Numbered from the stretch's first letter, positions 11,930 to 22,846 are shown. The stretch is 64,000 nt of DNA from Heterocephalus glaber (GCF_000247695.1 NW_004624730.1:33396524-33460523); one strand, 5' to 3'. The notes: generated by a model not told the origin, from the sequence alone. Numbers and translations: made by a program.

Positions 11930-12834
11930 ATGAATAAATTTGTCTCCTCCAAGCCCTGGGGCGATAACTTGTTCATCAGTTACATCATTTAACTCACCTC
12001 GGAGAATCAAAGTTAAAAAGACTAATGAGCTCTAAGTTTTCAATCCCAGGACTGACCTCTATGGTCCAGGACATCAGTTCCAGGTGTCAGGTATGTGCAC
12101 AGTTAAACTCTAAGGCAAGACCAAGGAACAAAGGTAATCGACTATGAGGAAAAGAGCCAGGGGGACATTGGGAACTTGATTTCATTGAAATAAAGTCCAA
12201 CAATAGGTTCAAATATTTACTGGTATTGGTTGACACCTACTCAGTTTGGGTAAAAGCTTTCCCCACTCATGGAAAATCAGCCAACATAGTAACTAAGGTT
12301 TTGCTCCAGGAGATAGTTCCCAGATTTGGCATCCCTCATTACCTGGGGTCCAACAATGGGCCTGCCTTCACGGCACAGATATCCAAATTGTTGGCAAGGG
12401 CACTACATATCAATTGGAAGTTACACTGTGCCTATCGCCCACAAAATTCAGGGCAAGTGGGAATGATGAATAGGACCCTGAAAAAAACCTTGACTAAATA
12501 TGTTCTAGAAACTGGTGGTAGGTGGCCCGATCTGCTTCCTCTAGCATTGTTAAGAGTTAGATGTACCCCATATGTTGGCAAGTTTACCCCTTTTGAAATC
12601 TTGTATGGCAGGCCGCCGCCACTCCTCCCTAAGTTAAACCTTGAAAAGATAACAGAGAGTTTTTGTGTCTCTTTACTTCAGTCTCTTCAAGCCTTACAGA
12701 TTCTTCAGAGTGAGATCCAGGCTACAATACAACAGGCTCAAGAAAAACCCTTTGCAACATTCCAGCCCCACGGTTTCAAGCCAGGAGACCTGGTCCTGAT
12801 ATGCTTGGTTTGCTTGCACCAAAGACTTTACTAA
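11930..12834 (+). pseudogene. pol: pol remnant: integrase (young ERV)
   Basis: The zinc-binding part is visible as HQLHHLTHLG and CQVC. The core runs from 12226 as one open stretch of about 200 codons. The first catalytic Asp is present (VDTYS), but the second reads SNNGPAF (Asp to Asn) and the third SGQVGMMN (Glu to Gly). The C-terminal domain is lost after GDLVLI, where the sequence jumps into Env. Confidence 0.88.
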
Positions 12835-13540
12835 ATACATTCCCAAATCAGTCTTGGCTACCCAATCTGCCACTTTATTTTGTGACACCATGTATGTTGT
12901 TCCACAAGTCTTGTATTATAAAAAGGGGCCGTAAACATCTGGGATTAACCTCTGAACACTATAGGAGTAAACGGGCTGCCCCTGTTTTAGTGCCCATTCT
13001 GGTGGGATTAGGAATAGCTGGGTCAGTGGCTATTGGAACTTCCTCCCTGATCCTTCAGGACACAAATTTTAAAGCCCTAAGCCACCAAGAAGCCAGAGAT
13101 TTGGGTCACCTGAAAGATTCGATCTCCAGATTAAAAAACCAGGTTGATTCCCTAGCTGAGATGGTCCTACAAAATCAAAGGGGACTTGACCTCCTGTTCA
13201 TAAAATAAGGAGGGTTATGTGTAGTCCTGGAAAAAAACCTGTTGCTTCTATGCTAATCAGTCTGGTGTCATTAGAGATACCTTAGCTATGGTCAGGGAAA
13301 ATTTAAAGACTAAATATGCTCAACAGAGGGATCAAAATTGGTTTCAAAATCTATTTGACTGGTCCCCATGGTTAACTATCCTACTTTCTGCTGTAGCAGG
13401 CCCCTTAGTTATCTTACTTCTGCTTTTGCTCATGGGACCTTACATTATAAATGCTCTGACTAAATATGTTAGACAGAGGGTTGATGCAGTTAAACAGATG
13501 GTGCTGAGACAAATTATGAGATTTTAAAAGATGTTTTAGA
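12801..13540 (+). pseudogene. env: env remnant: end of SU and transmembrane subunit (young ERV)
   Basis: Only the tail of surface Env is left. A furin-type site RSKR lies at 12963-12974, followed by a hydrophobic fusion-peptide-like stretch and a heptad-rich segment. A stop near 13206 splits TM. A second open piece (13288-13527) carries the membrane anchor with LLLLLLMGPYI and a cytosolic tail. One Cys of the usual CX6CC region appears to be lost. Confidence 0.85.
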
Positions 13541-13591
13541 AAAAGAATCTGAAGAGTAAATACAGAAATCAAAGATTTGATTAAGTTACAA

Positions 13592-13605
13592 GAACCAGTG
13601 GGGAA
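13592..13605 (+). promoter_or_regulatory. Polypurine tract of young ERV
   Basis: GAACCAGTGGGGAA directly precedes the 3' LTR start TGAAGG, in the position of the plus-strand primer. It is purine-rich with two pyrimidine interruptions. Confidence 0.6.
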
Positions 13606-13679
13606 TGAAGGACCCTAGTTAGCAAGACAGACTCCATATTGCTGCTTGACCCACCTGCCTGCCCTTTAGATGAACTCAG
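13606..13679 (+). mobile_element. 3' LTR of young ERV, first 74 bp
   Basis: The sequence matches the start of the 5' LTR with one extra A (GGACCC against GGCCC) and one C/T change (AGACTCC against AGATTCC). It is truncated by the N gap. Confidence 0.9.
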
Positions 13680-13779
13680 NNNNNNNNNNNNNNNNNNNNN
13701 NNNNNNNNNNNNNNNNNNNNNNNNNNNNNNNNNNNNNNNNNNNNNNNNNNNNNNNNNNNNNNNNNNNNNNNNNNNNNNN
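13680..13779. other. Assembly gap of 100 N
   Basis: Exactly 100 N, the usual placeholder for a gap of unknown size. It cuts the 3' LTR of the young provirus 74 bp after its start and is followed directly by the A-tail of a SINE that also occurs at 3387. Confidence 0.99.
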
Positions 13780-14103
13780 AAAAAAAAAAAAAAAGTTGAT
13801 CTGAATGTAGAATGGTGATTACTGAGTTTGGGAAGGGTGGGAGGGTGGATAAGGGGAGGATGGATTTGATCAGTGCATGCTGAATATATATTGGAGTATC
13901 ACACTGAATCTATTTAATATGTACAGTAAATATACGTTAATCAAAAATAAACTGAGAAGTTGATTTTAAAAGGTCATCATAAATAAATCAATACTTTAAG
14001 CTGCCAAATCTTAGCTTTTGCATATATATCACGTCCCATGTGTTTCACTCTCTCAATGATGGCAGTTATTTGATAAGCAATAGACAGAATTGAATTAGAA
14101 GCT

Positions 14104-14289
14104 GGGAATCTTGATGAACACTTGTAATCCCAGCATTCTAGGAGACTGAGGCAGGAGGATTGTAAATTTAAGCCCAGATGGGGCAGCTTGGTGACTTAGT
14201 ACGACCCTGTCTCAAAATAAAAAATAAAATAAAGACCTGGGGATACAGCATCCAAAGGCCTTGGGTTTAAACCCCAGTATGGAAAAAAA
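14104..14289 (+). mobile_element. B1-dID composite SINE (copy B)
   Basis: Same element as 3711-3896 in the duplicated block. Confidence 0.8.
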
Positions 14290-16582
14290 ATTGAGTTAGG
14301 ACTGGAAAGAAGTAAGTTATAAAAAAAACCTCTGAGGCCTTTCTGTATCAAGTTATTAGCCTGGTAAATAAAAAACTTGGCTCATGGCATTTTCCTTTTG
14401 CCAGCATGAGCCCACTCACTCCTAGTGCACTATCACTCTAGTAAACTTTGCCAATGTTTCCTTGCCAATGTGTTACGTCCAATTCTTCGTTCCCCACATA
14501 CAAAAACCTGGGAACACATCCCCAGCCCCCATAACTCACCATGACATCTTGGCAAGCCCAGCCAGAAGGTAAGACCCTTTGGGAAATTTTTATTTTTTTC
14601 TGTTTTCTGTTTTTGCATCCTCAGAGAGTTAAGAGCCACTAGGGCTTCTGCTGCTTGAGGACTCCCATGACAGGATAACCCAGTTGTGGGACAGAGAATT
14701 TCTAGGCTTTGCTGCTACAAAACAATTTCCACGCATCATGCAGGTTTATGTTATGTTCCAATTTTCCTCTTCTCTTTCCATGAACCTCTGCATCTTAGGG
14801 ATTCCTTTTCAGCAGCTAGAATCTTCTGTGCTCTCAGAAAAATGAATGCGTAAACATGAAAAGTGCTGAAAATCAAGAGGCATTTGCTCTCTCTAACTAG
14901 AATTGGAAAGAGGTGTCAGAGGCACTCTCCAGGATGTGTGTGGCCCTCATTTGGTATTCTTTTAGGTCAGCACCACATCCTGTCTGTGGGTTAAATGGTA
15001 TTGTGAAAATTTAGTCCTCCAGGGAGACATAAATAAGGATGGAGCCCCACCCAGTATTCAAGCAAAGTTTCTCACACACACTTGGTGTGGGAAATCTAAT
15101 CCTGAGACACAGTGGAGAGGACTGCTCTCTGGGTCACACCAGAGGAAGCTATCTCCAAAAGCATACACCTTCAGGTTCTAAACATCTCTCAACTGAGCAA
15201 GATCCTCTAAACTGCTCTTTCAGTCCTCTTTCCATTCTCCTTACCCCTCAATTTCAAAAACCAAAGGCCATGATCTTTTTGCCCTCCCTTAAAACTCCCC
15301 CTTGTTCTTTCTCTGCAGACTTTTATCTGTCCAGAAACTCATATCTTTTATAATTTTTGTGATGTTGGTTAGTGGGAGTACAAGGGAGTTGGGGGCAGAG
15401 GGTGGAGATAGGTTCGGGGTGAGGGTAATTATAAAAGCTCAAGTTTTAAAGGTAGGTCCTTTCCAGGCTACTGGTGGCAGCAGGGTCCAGATCTTGCTTC
15501 TCCCAGGCCAGTAATAACATCATACTGTTTAAATGGCTCAAATGGCCTACCCAGTTTTTTTGGTCTCTTCCCTCAGGGACTCATCCTATTCTCACCCCTT
15601 AAACAGCCACCTTCTGGGTTCTTCATCCCTTAGACTTGTATCAGTGCTCTGCAGGTGAACAAGCCCCATTTTCCCTACTGGAAATGATTGGAGACAAAAC
15701 TTACTGGAACTCAGAATCCCTAGATAGTGGGTCATAACTGATGACCATTTGTTAAATTCCTCTCCTCTGTTGGAGCCCAAAGGGCGCCTATGCAGGGAAC
15801 TATTTCAAGCTGAAGAAAGAGGGCAAGAAAAATTTAACAGACTTTTATTGAGGTCTCTGGGGTTGGGGGAGAGAAACAATTTCCCTTTCACCACTGGTAG
15901 ATAACTCACTTTTTACTACCCCTCCTTAAAACAGGTATACTGTGACACTGGATGATTCCATAATTAGCTACATGCATCCACCCATTATTGGCACCACAAC
16001 TCTAGACCCCTGTCCAAGGAGATGGGTTGTGCCCCAAGGGGAAAACCCAGAAGTCTAAAGGAATTGGCACCAGTGCCACACAAGTCCAGAGATATCTGGC
16101 ACCAAAATCCCAAGGAGTTCAGCTTTACCACAGGACACCCAAGGGCCAAACAGATCAGGGACTGTCCGTGGAACAACCTGTAAGGTTCCCACAACCCAGC
16201 TCTTACTTTTCCTGCCCAAAGATCTATCATGGGGAATGGTTCATCTGTTCCACTTTACTCCTCACTTGAATACCTCCTCAGAATGGTCAGAAGTGCACTA
16301 CGTCCAGTCCTTCATGGACCCATACTAAAAGCCGGATCTTAACCAACCTTGCTCTCAAGTTGATCCTTCTTCTGGATCTGATGCCACTGAAGACCTCTTG
16401 TCAGCCCCTCCCTTCAATAGGCTACCTCCTTACCAACCTGCACCATCATTGCCCCCAGAAAATTGAGTCAAGCTCTTGAGTCTACTCCTTACTAGATTGA
16501 AGTCTATTTAGCATGAGGTCCTGGACTCAGGAAACTCAACATCTAAGACTACCACCATCTTATCCTTTCAAGAAGTGGTTGA

Positions 16583-17473
16583 TGCAGACAATACAGTACA
16601 AGTTCAGGTCCCCTTTTCAGTCAAAGATATTCAACAATGCTAAGAGAAACTGGGCAAATTATCAGAAGACCTTGAGAAGTTTGCTGACAGATTCCATACC
16701 CTGATGATGGCTTTTGATCTGGCCTGGTGAGATGTCCAGTTTACAGTTTCTTGCTGCACAATAAGAGAAAGAGAAAAGATCCTAAAAGCTGCAAGACCAG
16801 CCAATGAAGAGACCTTTGCAGCCATGCCCAGTGGTAACCAGTTGGCTGAGGTGCTGTTTGGGGCCAAGAAGGGACCAAGTGAAAGTATAACATTAGGCAT
16901 AGAGAATCCAAACAGAGGTTATATCTCTAGCCCATATTAGTGGCCATATGTAAGTGCATGCCTAAACCTGTAAATTATGACAACTTCAGGACTATCAGTT
17001 AGGGCTCTGATAAAAATCCAGCAGCTTTTCAACAATAGCTTGAAGAGACTGTCTCCAAATATACAAATTTAGACCCAGACTTTAGAGAGAACAAAATTAT
17101 CCTGGGCCACTATTTTATTAGTCAGCTAAAACTCCAACAAGGCCCACAGATGAGGATGAGTGAATTGGTAGATTTGGCTTTCACAATCTTTAACAATTGT
17201 GACTGAGAGAAAGACAAACAAGAATTGGGTAAAGAGAAAAGGCTGGTTAGTCCTACTGTCCCACATGGATCAGGCTTATAACAAAGCTTGTGGCACCAGG
17301 AGAATCTGGGTAAACCAAAGAGTGATGGTGGCAAGACTGGGCACTTCAAGTGCAAGCAGTGGGACATTTGGCAAAAGAGTGGCCTCAAGGGCTACTAAGT
17401 CCTTGCTGAGCCTGTCTGGATATGTGTGAGAACCCTTGGCACTGGAGAAAGCATTGCCCTCATTCCTAGTACA
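16583..17473 (+). pseudogene. gag: gag remnant of old ERV (copy B)
   Basis: Identical to 6190-7080 as far as seen, with the same stops. Confidence 0.65.
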
Positions 17474-17732
17474 GGACAAAGTTATCTTCCACCAGAGGGG
17501 CCAGAGAAGAACACCAAGACAGTGATTGACAGTGCCTGGGGCAACCCATGTGGCCCTTGCACAAAGACATCCTCATCACTTTAGAAGAGACTCAGGTATC
17601 TATGGACATTGCAGGTTAAGCAAATTACTTTATTTTTAGATATAAGGACCTCTTACTCATTCCTAGGCTCCTAATGGTGTAATCAAAACATTTCCCAAAA
17701 TTACATTAGCCTGCCCAATGTGAGGGACCAGC

Positions 17733-18293
17733 CATGGACAGGGACAGTGAGCTCATGGTTCATTGACAACAGCAATTTCTTTTTCTTTTTCTTTTTTTGG
17801 TACCAGGGATTGAACTCAGGACCTTGCACTTGCGAGGCAGGCACAGCACCATTCAGCTAAATCCCCAGTCCTGACAACAGCAATTTCATAAAGGATGGCA
17901 TTAGGAGGGTGGGGTATGTCACAGTCAGCCTAACCCAGGTCATTGAAGCAAGAGGACTCCTTCGGGATTTCATCCCAAAACCCAGAACTTATTGCCTTTA
18001 CTTGGGCTCTTCAACTCATCCTGGAGAAGAGGGTCAATATAGTTGCTGACTCCAAGTGTACCTTTCTGGTCTTACATGCACATGATGTCATTTTGAAAGA
18101 TGAAATTTTTGAGTAGCCATCAGTCACCAATAAAACAGGATGGACCAGAGAGCCTCAACTTCCTCAGGACAGTAAATCTTCCAAATGAGGTAGCAGTTGT
18201 CCACTGCCAGGGACATCAAGCCTCATTGGATCCTGTCTCCCAGGAATTCAAAGGCAGAACTGGCTGCCAAACAGGCTGCCCTCCAAAATAACT
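17733..18293 (+). pseudogene. pol: pol RNase H remnant of old ERV (copy B)
   Basis: Same as 7340-7900, including the inserted SINE (17784-17871). Confidence 0.6.
17784..17871 (-). mobile_element. ID-type SINE in old ERV pol (copy B)
   Basis: Copy of 7391-7478 with the same target duplication. Confidence 0.92.
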
Positions 18294-18392
18294 CCAGCCC
18301 ATCAATAACATTTCCTGTGGTCCCATTTCAAGTTTGTAACTTGGAACCAGGATACTCTAGGGAAGAGCTTCAAATAATCAGTGATAAGGGAG

Positions 18393-19288
18393 GAATCTAA
18401 AAGGGTCAATGGTGGCATGTGGGACCCTGGCTGTTCTTATCACAATGGGTACAGTAGAAAGTCATGAAGTCCTTACATGATACCTTCTACCTAGGGTGGG
18501 ATGCCATCATTGGTGTATCACATAAGCTTTTTATAGGGCTTGGAGTCCACAATATTGTAATCCAGGTGTGTAAGGCCTGTCCCATCTGTGCCCTCCACAA
18601 TCTGTAGACCCATCTATCCTTGCTGCCTGAACCAATGTAGTGAGGAGCTTTTCCTGCGGGAAGATTGGCAAATAGATTTTACCCACATACCTGCATGCAA
18701 GGATTATACACATCTCCTTGTATGCATAGATACCTTTACTAGATAGAGGCCTTCCCCATGAGATCAGAATGAGCCCTGAAGGCAGTAAAAATCCTCCTCA
18801 AGGAAGTACGCCCTCAGTTTGGACTATGTTGTTCCATCCAGAGTGACAATGGGCTCCCCTATACATCCAAAATTACACAGGGAATTAAATACCATCTCCA
18901 CATGCATGGAAACCCCAATTCTTAGGGAAGGTTGAGTGAGTTAACCAAGCTATGCCAGCACCTCCTCCCAATTGCCTTAATGAGGCTCCAGGCAGCCCCC
19001 AAATTCAAACTTAATTCTAGCTCATTTGAGATGCTTTGTGGGAGATCCTTCCTGATGTCTGACCTGCTTACTGACATTGGACTTCCCAACACATCCAACA
19101 TGTCACTCATTTGGGAACCTTCCATTGTGCCATCCAGGAATATGGAAATAAGATTCTTCCACTCTTAGGGACTAATATTTGTCAGCCCAGGTCTACCCCA
19201 GCAACCAGGTCCTAATCAAGTCTTGGAAGGAGGGTGTGCCACAGGACCAACTCACCCCTAAATAGAAAGGCCCATACTCAACCTTCTT
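18393..19288 (+). pseudogene. pol: pol integrase remnant of old ERV (copy B)
   Basis: Identical to 8000-8895. Its continuation lies at 19667 beyond the solo LTR. Confidence 0.7.
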
Positions 19289-19661
19289 TGAAGGCCCTAG
19301 TTAGCAAGACAGATTCCATATTGCTGCTTGACCCACCTGCCTGCCCTTTAGATGAACTCAGAAGGAGGAAGCTTAGAAACCTCCTCCCTTTAGAAAGTCT
19401 CTTTAGAAACAACAATTAATCAACTATTGTTTTACAAATGTTCTAACGGCAGGACATTCTGCTTCTGTACCTTTCGCTTGCTTTGCTAGTTCTATTCCAT
19501 AGGGGGCCTAGAAACTGTTGACCTCAAGGGTGTATAAAACATGTCTGTCTCCCCCTAGTCGGGGCTCGAGTCTGATGCTCGGCTCAGGTCCTGGCCGGTA
19601 ATAAACTCCTGTGTGGATTTAATATCGGTCTCTGGTTGGTTCTCTCTCGCTGGGTGTAACA
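19289..19661 (+). mobile_element. Solo LTR of young ERV, with TTCTT target duplication
   Basis: A 373-bp LTR starts TGAAGG and ends GTAACA. TTCTT precedes it (19284-19288) and follows it (19662-19666). The flanks on both sides belong to the integrase gene of the older ERV, and removing the LTR with one TTCTT makes that gene continuous. The TATA box and AATAAA are kept. Confidence 0.93.
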
Positions 19662-19666
19662 TTCTT

Positions 19667-19925
19667 AACCACACCTTCTGCCATCAAGTTACAGGGGATA
19701 GTTGGATTCATCTCATCAGGGTAAAACTCAAACTGTCTGAGTTACCAGAAAATGAAGACAAGAGACCACAAACCCCATATACCTATGAACTTGTGGCCCC
19801 AAGTTTCATTTTAGAAAAGAAAAACACCCAGCAACCTAAGTCAGATAAAATAAACTTGTTTACTCCCTTGAAATGGAAAGGGCAAATTACCCCTGCAGGA
19901 AACCAGCCTGCTAGGAATGCCTAAC
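19667..19925 (+). pseudogene. pol: pol integrase C-terminal end of old ERV
   Basis: Continuation of the integrase SH3-like end, with DSWIHLIRVK resembling the usual WIH-SRVK signature. A frameshift lies shortly after the LTR. This proves that 18393-19288 and 19667-19925 were one gene before the young ERV inserted. Confidence 0.65.
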
Positions 19926-20485
19926 TGGAAGGGGTGAATGGAGATTAAAGACAAAACACAGAGATAATTTTGAAAGAGGGGTCAGGAGCTCATGCTTCTA
20001 GTGGACAAAGAGCCCTGAGCATCTAGCTCATCTCGCTTTTATTTAACTTACACAAGGGAGCAAGCAATTAGTTTAGTGGAGAATCCATCTGTTTCCCATT
20101 ATTTGCAAATTGTACCCAGGTAAATATTTCTCTAAACTAGAAGGTGGTGTTGACTTCTGGAACTTGCAACATGTCAGCATGCTGGCATGTAGCCAAAGGA
20201 GGATCGGCTTGCTGTTTTCTCCTTCATGTCCACAGGGAAGGTCAAGTAGGCCTCCAGCCTAATGTCTAGTTTCCCACAATACCTCACCTTGGGAATAGGG
20301 TTTCTCCTTGTGTGTCCTGTGTGACTAGTTTTGCTACTGTCTTGCTTACCACAAAACTGTGCTGTCACTTTTTTTGTTTTTTGTTTTTGGTACCGGGGAT
20401 CAAACCAGGTCCTTGTGCTTTTGAGGCAGGCGGCAGAACCACTGAGCTAAATCCCTGGCCCCTGTACTGTCACTTTTGAGACACC
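19926..20485 (-). mobile_element. Probable class II-type LTR, minus strand, inside old ERV env
   Basis: On the minus strand a polyadenylation signal AATAAA (20038-20043) is followed by a TC-rich segment ending CACCCCTTCCA, like the R-U5 of beta-type LTRs. It separates integrase from the Env TM remnant. An ID SINE is inserted in it. Ends and target duplication could not be fixed. Confidence 0.4.
20369..20461 (-). mobile_element. ID-type SINE in the class II-type LTR
   Basis: Antisense, GGTACCGGGGATC to CTGGCCC; flanks CTGTGCTGTCACTTTT and CTGTACTGTCACTTTT. Confidence 0.88.
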
Positions 20486-20800
20486 CCAAGTTACAAAATG
20501 ATTTCTTTCAGCCTATTCTTGTTCTTCTTTGGCCTGGGATCCTCTTTGGTAGCTTAACTGCCTCTAAAGGGGTATTAAATAGTGAATATTGTTTGTATGC
20601 CAATCTGTTTGGAATAGTGAGAAATATAGCACAAAAGTCAGCTGACCATGCTTCTAAAATCTGCCAGGAATTATCTAAGTCATGGGGATCCTGGTCACGG
20701 TGGGGCCTTTGCTAATGCTTCTCATAGCCTTATTACTTGGACCACACATAATCTCTATTTAACTTCTCATTTAAAAGCTGTTAAACAGATGATGATTTAA
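20486..20800 (+). pseudogene. env: env transmembrane remnant of old ERV
   Basis: A TM ectodomain-like piece (YCLYANLFGIVRNIAQKSA) is followed by a hydrophobic anchor with PLLMLLIALLLGPHII near 20705-20755. The frame shifts between the two parts. Confidence 0.55.
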
Positions 20801-21490
20801 GCCAAGAACCAAAGCCTATCCTTGTATCTCAAGGTCATCAATGCATCCTTTGTAGGTAAAATATGGTTCCCTTAGCCCCCTAGATCAGTCAAGGTGAGAG
20901 TTACCTATGGTCTCCACATAGGTAGGTTCAACACCCCTCCTGAGCAAGAGGCAGATATAGAAGATGGACATTCCACCCTCAACATCTCTTCAAGATTTTC
21001 AGAGACAATATAGACAGTACAATTAGGAGTATGGGACCACTCCTCTCCACTCAACTGAATCTGGGTGATGCTCCAAGCCTGGTCCTCAGCCCTGCCCCAC
21101 GGTTTATCACACAATGGTCAGAATAAGAAATGCAAAGATCCCAAGCCTGCCCAGGAAAATTCTACTATCCTGCATTACCTAGAGTAACCTTTCTTTCCTT
21201 GGAGCTCATTGAAAGTTCTTGCACATGGCCTGCATCTTATACATACAATTATAACAGTGAACTGTGGGAAGGGACTTGTGCAATAGAAGCAGCAGACTTG
21301 ACTCAGCACCCTGTTAATCATGCTATCAATCATGTTCTGAAGGACTCCAAGGAGGTGCCTTAAAGCAGGCAGGACATTAAACCACTACACCCTCCACTCC
21401 CTGTGCTTGTGCAGTTTTTCTTTTGCCAGCAGAAGCTTGCTCACTCCTAGTGTACTATTCCTTGTGTACTCTGCCATTGTTAAAAAAAAA
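20801..21490 (+). mobile_element. 3' end of old ERV with LTR remnant
   Basis: Downstream of the TM remnant no clear protein is seen. At 21412-21480 the sequence CTTTTGCCAGCA and the CTCACTCCTAGTGT motif match the 5' LTR remnant at 3990-4130. The LTR ends in an A-run near 21482. Confidence 0.5.
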
Positions 21491-21540
21491 AATTGTAAAA
21501 GTGTAGTTTGACATGGCTTAGCTTAGCCATTTCATTTTTT

Positions 21541-21581
21541 TTTTTTCTGATACCGGGATCAAACTCAGGACCCAGCCCCTA
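21541..21581 (-). mobile_element. ID-type SINE fragment
   Basis: GATACCGGGATCAAACTCAG only; internally truncated. Confidence 0.55.
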
Positions 21582-21769
21582 TTTCATTTTCTTTTAAAAC
21601 CCAGAGACGTTTCTTTCTGCTTTTGTAATTTCCAGTTCCTGACTTATAGGGTTTGATTTTTTTTCACATAAACTTTCCAATTTTTGCCTCAACTCACAGT
21701 TCACCATTAAAAACTAGGCTTACACTTGTCTCTACTAATAGGAATGGACTTTTAAGATTATTTTCATCA

Positions 21770-21857
21770 GGGCTGGGGATTTGGCTCAGTGGTTTCGCTG
21801 CCCGCTGCGCAAGCGCAAGAACCCGAGTTCGATCCCCGGTACCAAAAAAAAAAAAAA
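21770..21857 (+). mobile_element. ID-type SINE, young subfamily
   Basis: Near-consensus with GCTGCGCAAGCGCAAG and GTTCGATCCCCGGTACC; flanked by AGATTATTTTCATCA. Confidence 0.93.
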
Positions 21858-21859
21858 AG

Positions 21860-22489
21860 ATTATTTTCATCAAATTAAAATTACTTAATCTGTCCTATTT
21901 AGACTAAGAGAAAATATAAAAGAAGAAATCTAATAACTTCAGACTGAACTCTTGGTTCTAAGATGCAGGGTTCTCAATATCCCAGGCTGGCAAACATATA
22001 ATGAAAAAATGTGAATTAACTGGAATATAATTCCAAGAAACATTAGATAAAATGTGTTAAGATTTATATTCTTATTTGTCCTGAAAGTACACACAAAGTT
22101 TCTGGACTAGAGACAGATGTAATTATTACTTACTTATAATCACCATACTGGTTCCCTCCAGTAACCAGCAAAAGATTATCAGACTGATAAAGTCCCACCT
22201 ATCCTGGAATTTATACTGTATGCAAAGAACCCCAAAATATCTGGGTAGTTATACATCACAGCTGTACAGAAGCCCTGCTCTTCTTGAGACAGGAGGAGAA
22301 ATTTCCTTAGTGTAAACAAACTCTTTTTTAGTGTAAACAAATTCTTTTGGGGAAGGATCTTACCTCTTTGGAATATATTTGTTTCTAGGAGAAGAGAAAA
22401 CTTAGTACAGGATTTTCAGACTGCAATTCAGAGAGAGCTTTGTGCCACCAGGTCTCATCCTTTGGAAATGTGTACACCAGAGAAATATT
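21860..22489. other. No recognisable feature
   Basis: AT-rich intergenic DNA. Confidence 0.5.
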
Positions 22490-22846
22490 TGTTATGTACT
22501 AAGATGTGTTCTCTCAAAATGTGTATGCTGAAGCCCTAATCCCTAATACAACTTTAGGCCTTTAAGAAAGTAATTAAGGTTCAGAGTGGTCAGGAGGGTG
22601 GTCTTTAACATGATAGGACTGGTACCCTTACAAGAAAAGGGAGATACCAGAGATGAGTGTTCATAGAGGAAAGGATAGTGAGGAAGTGACTGTCTCCAAA
22701 CCAAGGAGAGGAATCTTAGGACCAACTCAATTTGCTCATACTATGATCTTGACTTTCTACCTTCCAGAACCATGAGAAAGTAAGTTTCCACTGTTTGAGC
22801 AACCAAGTCTGTGCCATTATATTATGGAAGCCCTAGAAAACTGGAT
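22490..22846 (+). mobile_element. MaLR LTR, MST-like
   Basis: It starts TGTTATG and runs through GAAGCCCTAATCCC, GATCTTGACTTTC, CCAGAACCATGAGAAA and ATGGAAGCCCTAG. This is the order of MST-type MaLR LTRs. Confidence 0.65.

Larger units (their letters stand above)
8896..13679 (+). mobile_element. Young class I (gamma-type) endogenous retrovirus, internally deleted, 3' LTR cut by gap
   Basis: Provirus in the order 5' LTR (8896-9270), primer-binding region, broken gag, pol and env remnants, polypurine tract (13592-13605) and the first 74 bp of the 3' LTR. The internal part is only about 4.3 kb. Nucleocapsid, protease and most of reverse transcriptase are missing, and so are the integrase C-terminus and most of surface Env. 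It lies inside the integrase gene of an older ERV and is preceded by TTCTT. With many stops and frameshifts it cannot encode a functional virus. Confidence 0.9.
14383..19288 (+). mobile_element. Old class I ERV, 5' part (copy B)
   Basis: Copy at +10,393 of 3990-8895 with no difference seen. This copy is joined through the solo LTR to the 3' part at 19667-21490. Confidence 0.78.
13780..19661. repeat. Duplicated block, copy B (solo-LTR allele)
   Basis: Second copy of 3387-9270, starting right after the N gap exactly at the A-tail of the SINE. It ends in a solo LTR and then runs into the real downstream flank. All broken ERV reading frames of copy A recur at +10,393. Confidence 0.93.

Noticed and set aside
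12226..12834. About 200-codon open frame as a possible functional integrase or host gene
   Set aside because: Two of three catalytic acids are replaced, the C-terminus is missing and the surrounding pol is broken. It also begins at a TTG inside the domain.
3387..19661. Recent genuine segmental duplication as the first explanation
   Set aside because: Possible, but the 100-N gap at the junction, identical old mutations, and the provirus/solo-LTR difference at one insertion site make an allelic assembly artefact simpler.
21770..21857. tRNA genes suggested by A and B boxes in the ID-type copies (also at 56796 and 59861)
   Set aside because: They have SINE structure with GGTACC, A-tail and target repeats, and cannot fold a full cloverleaf.
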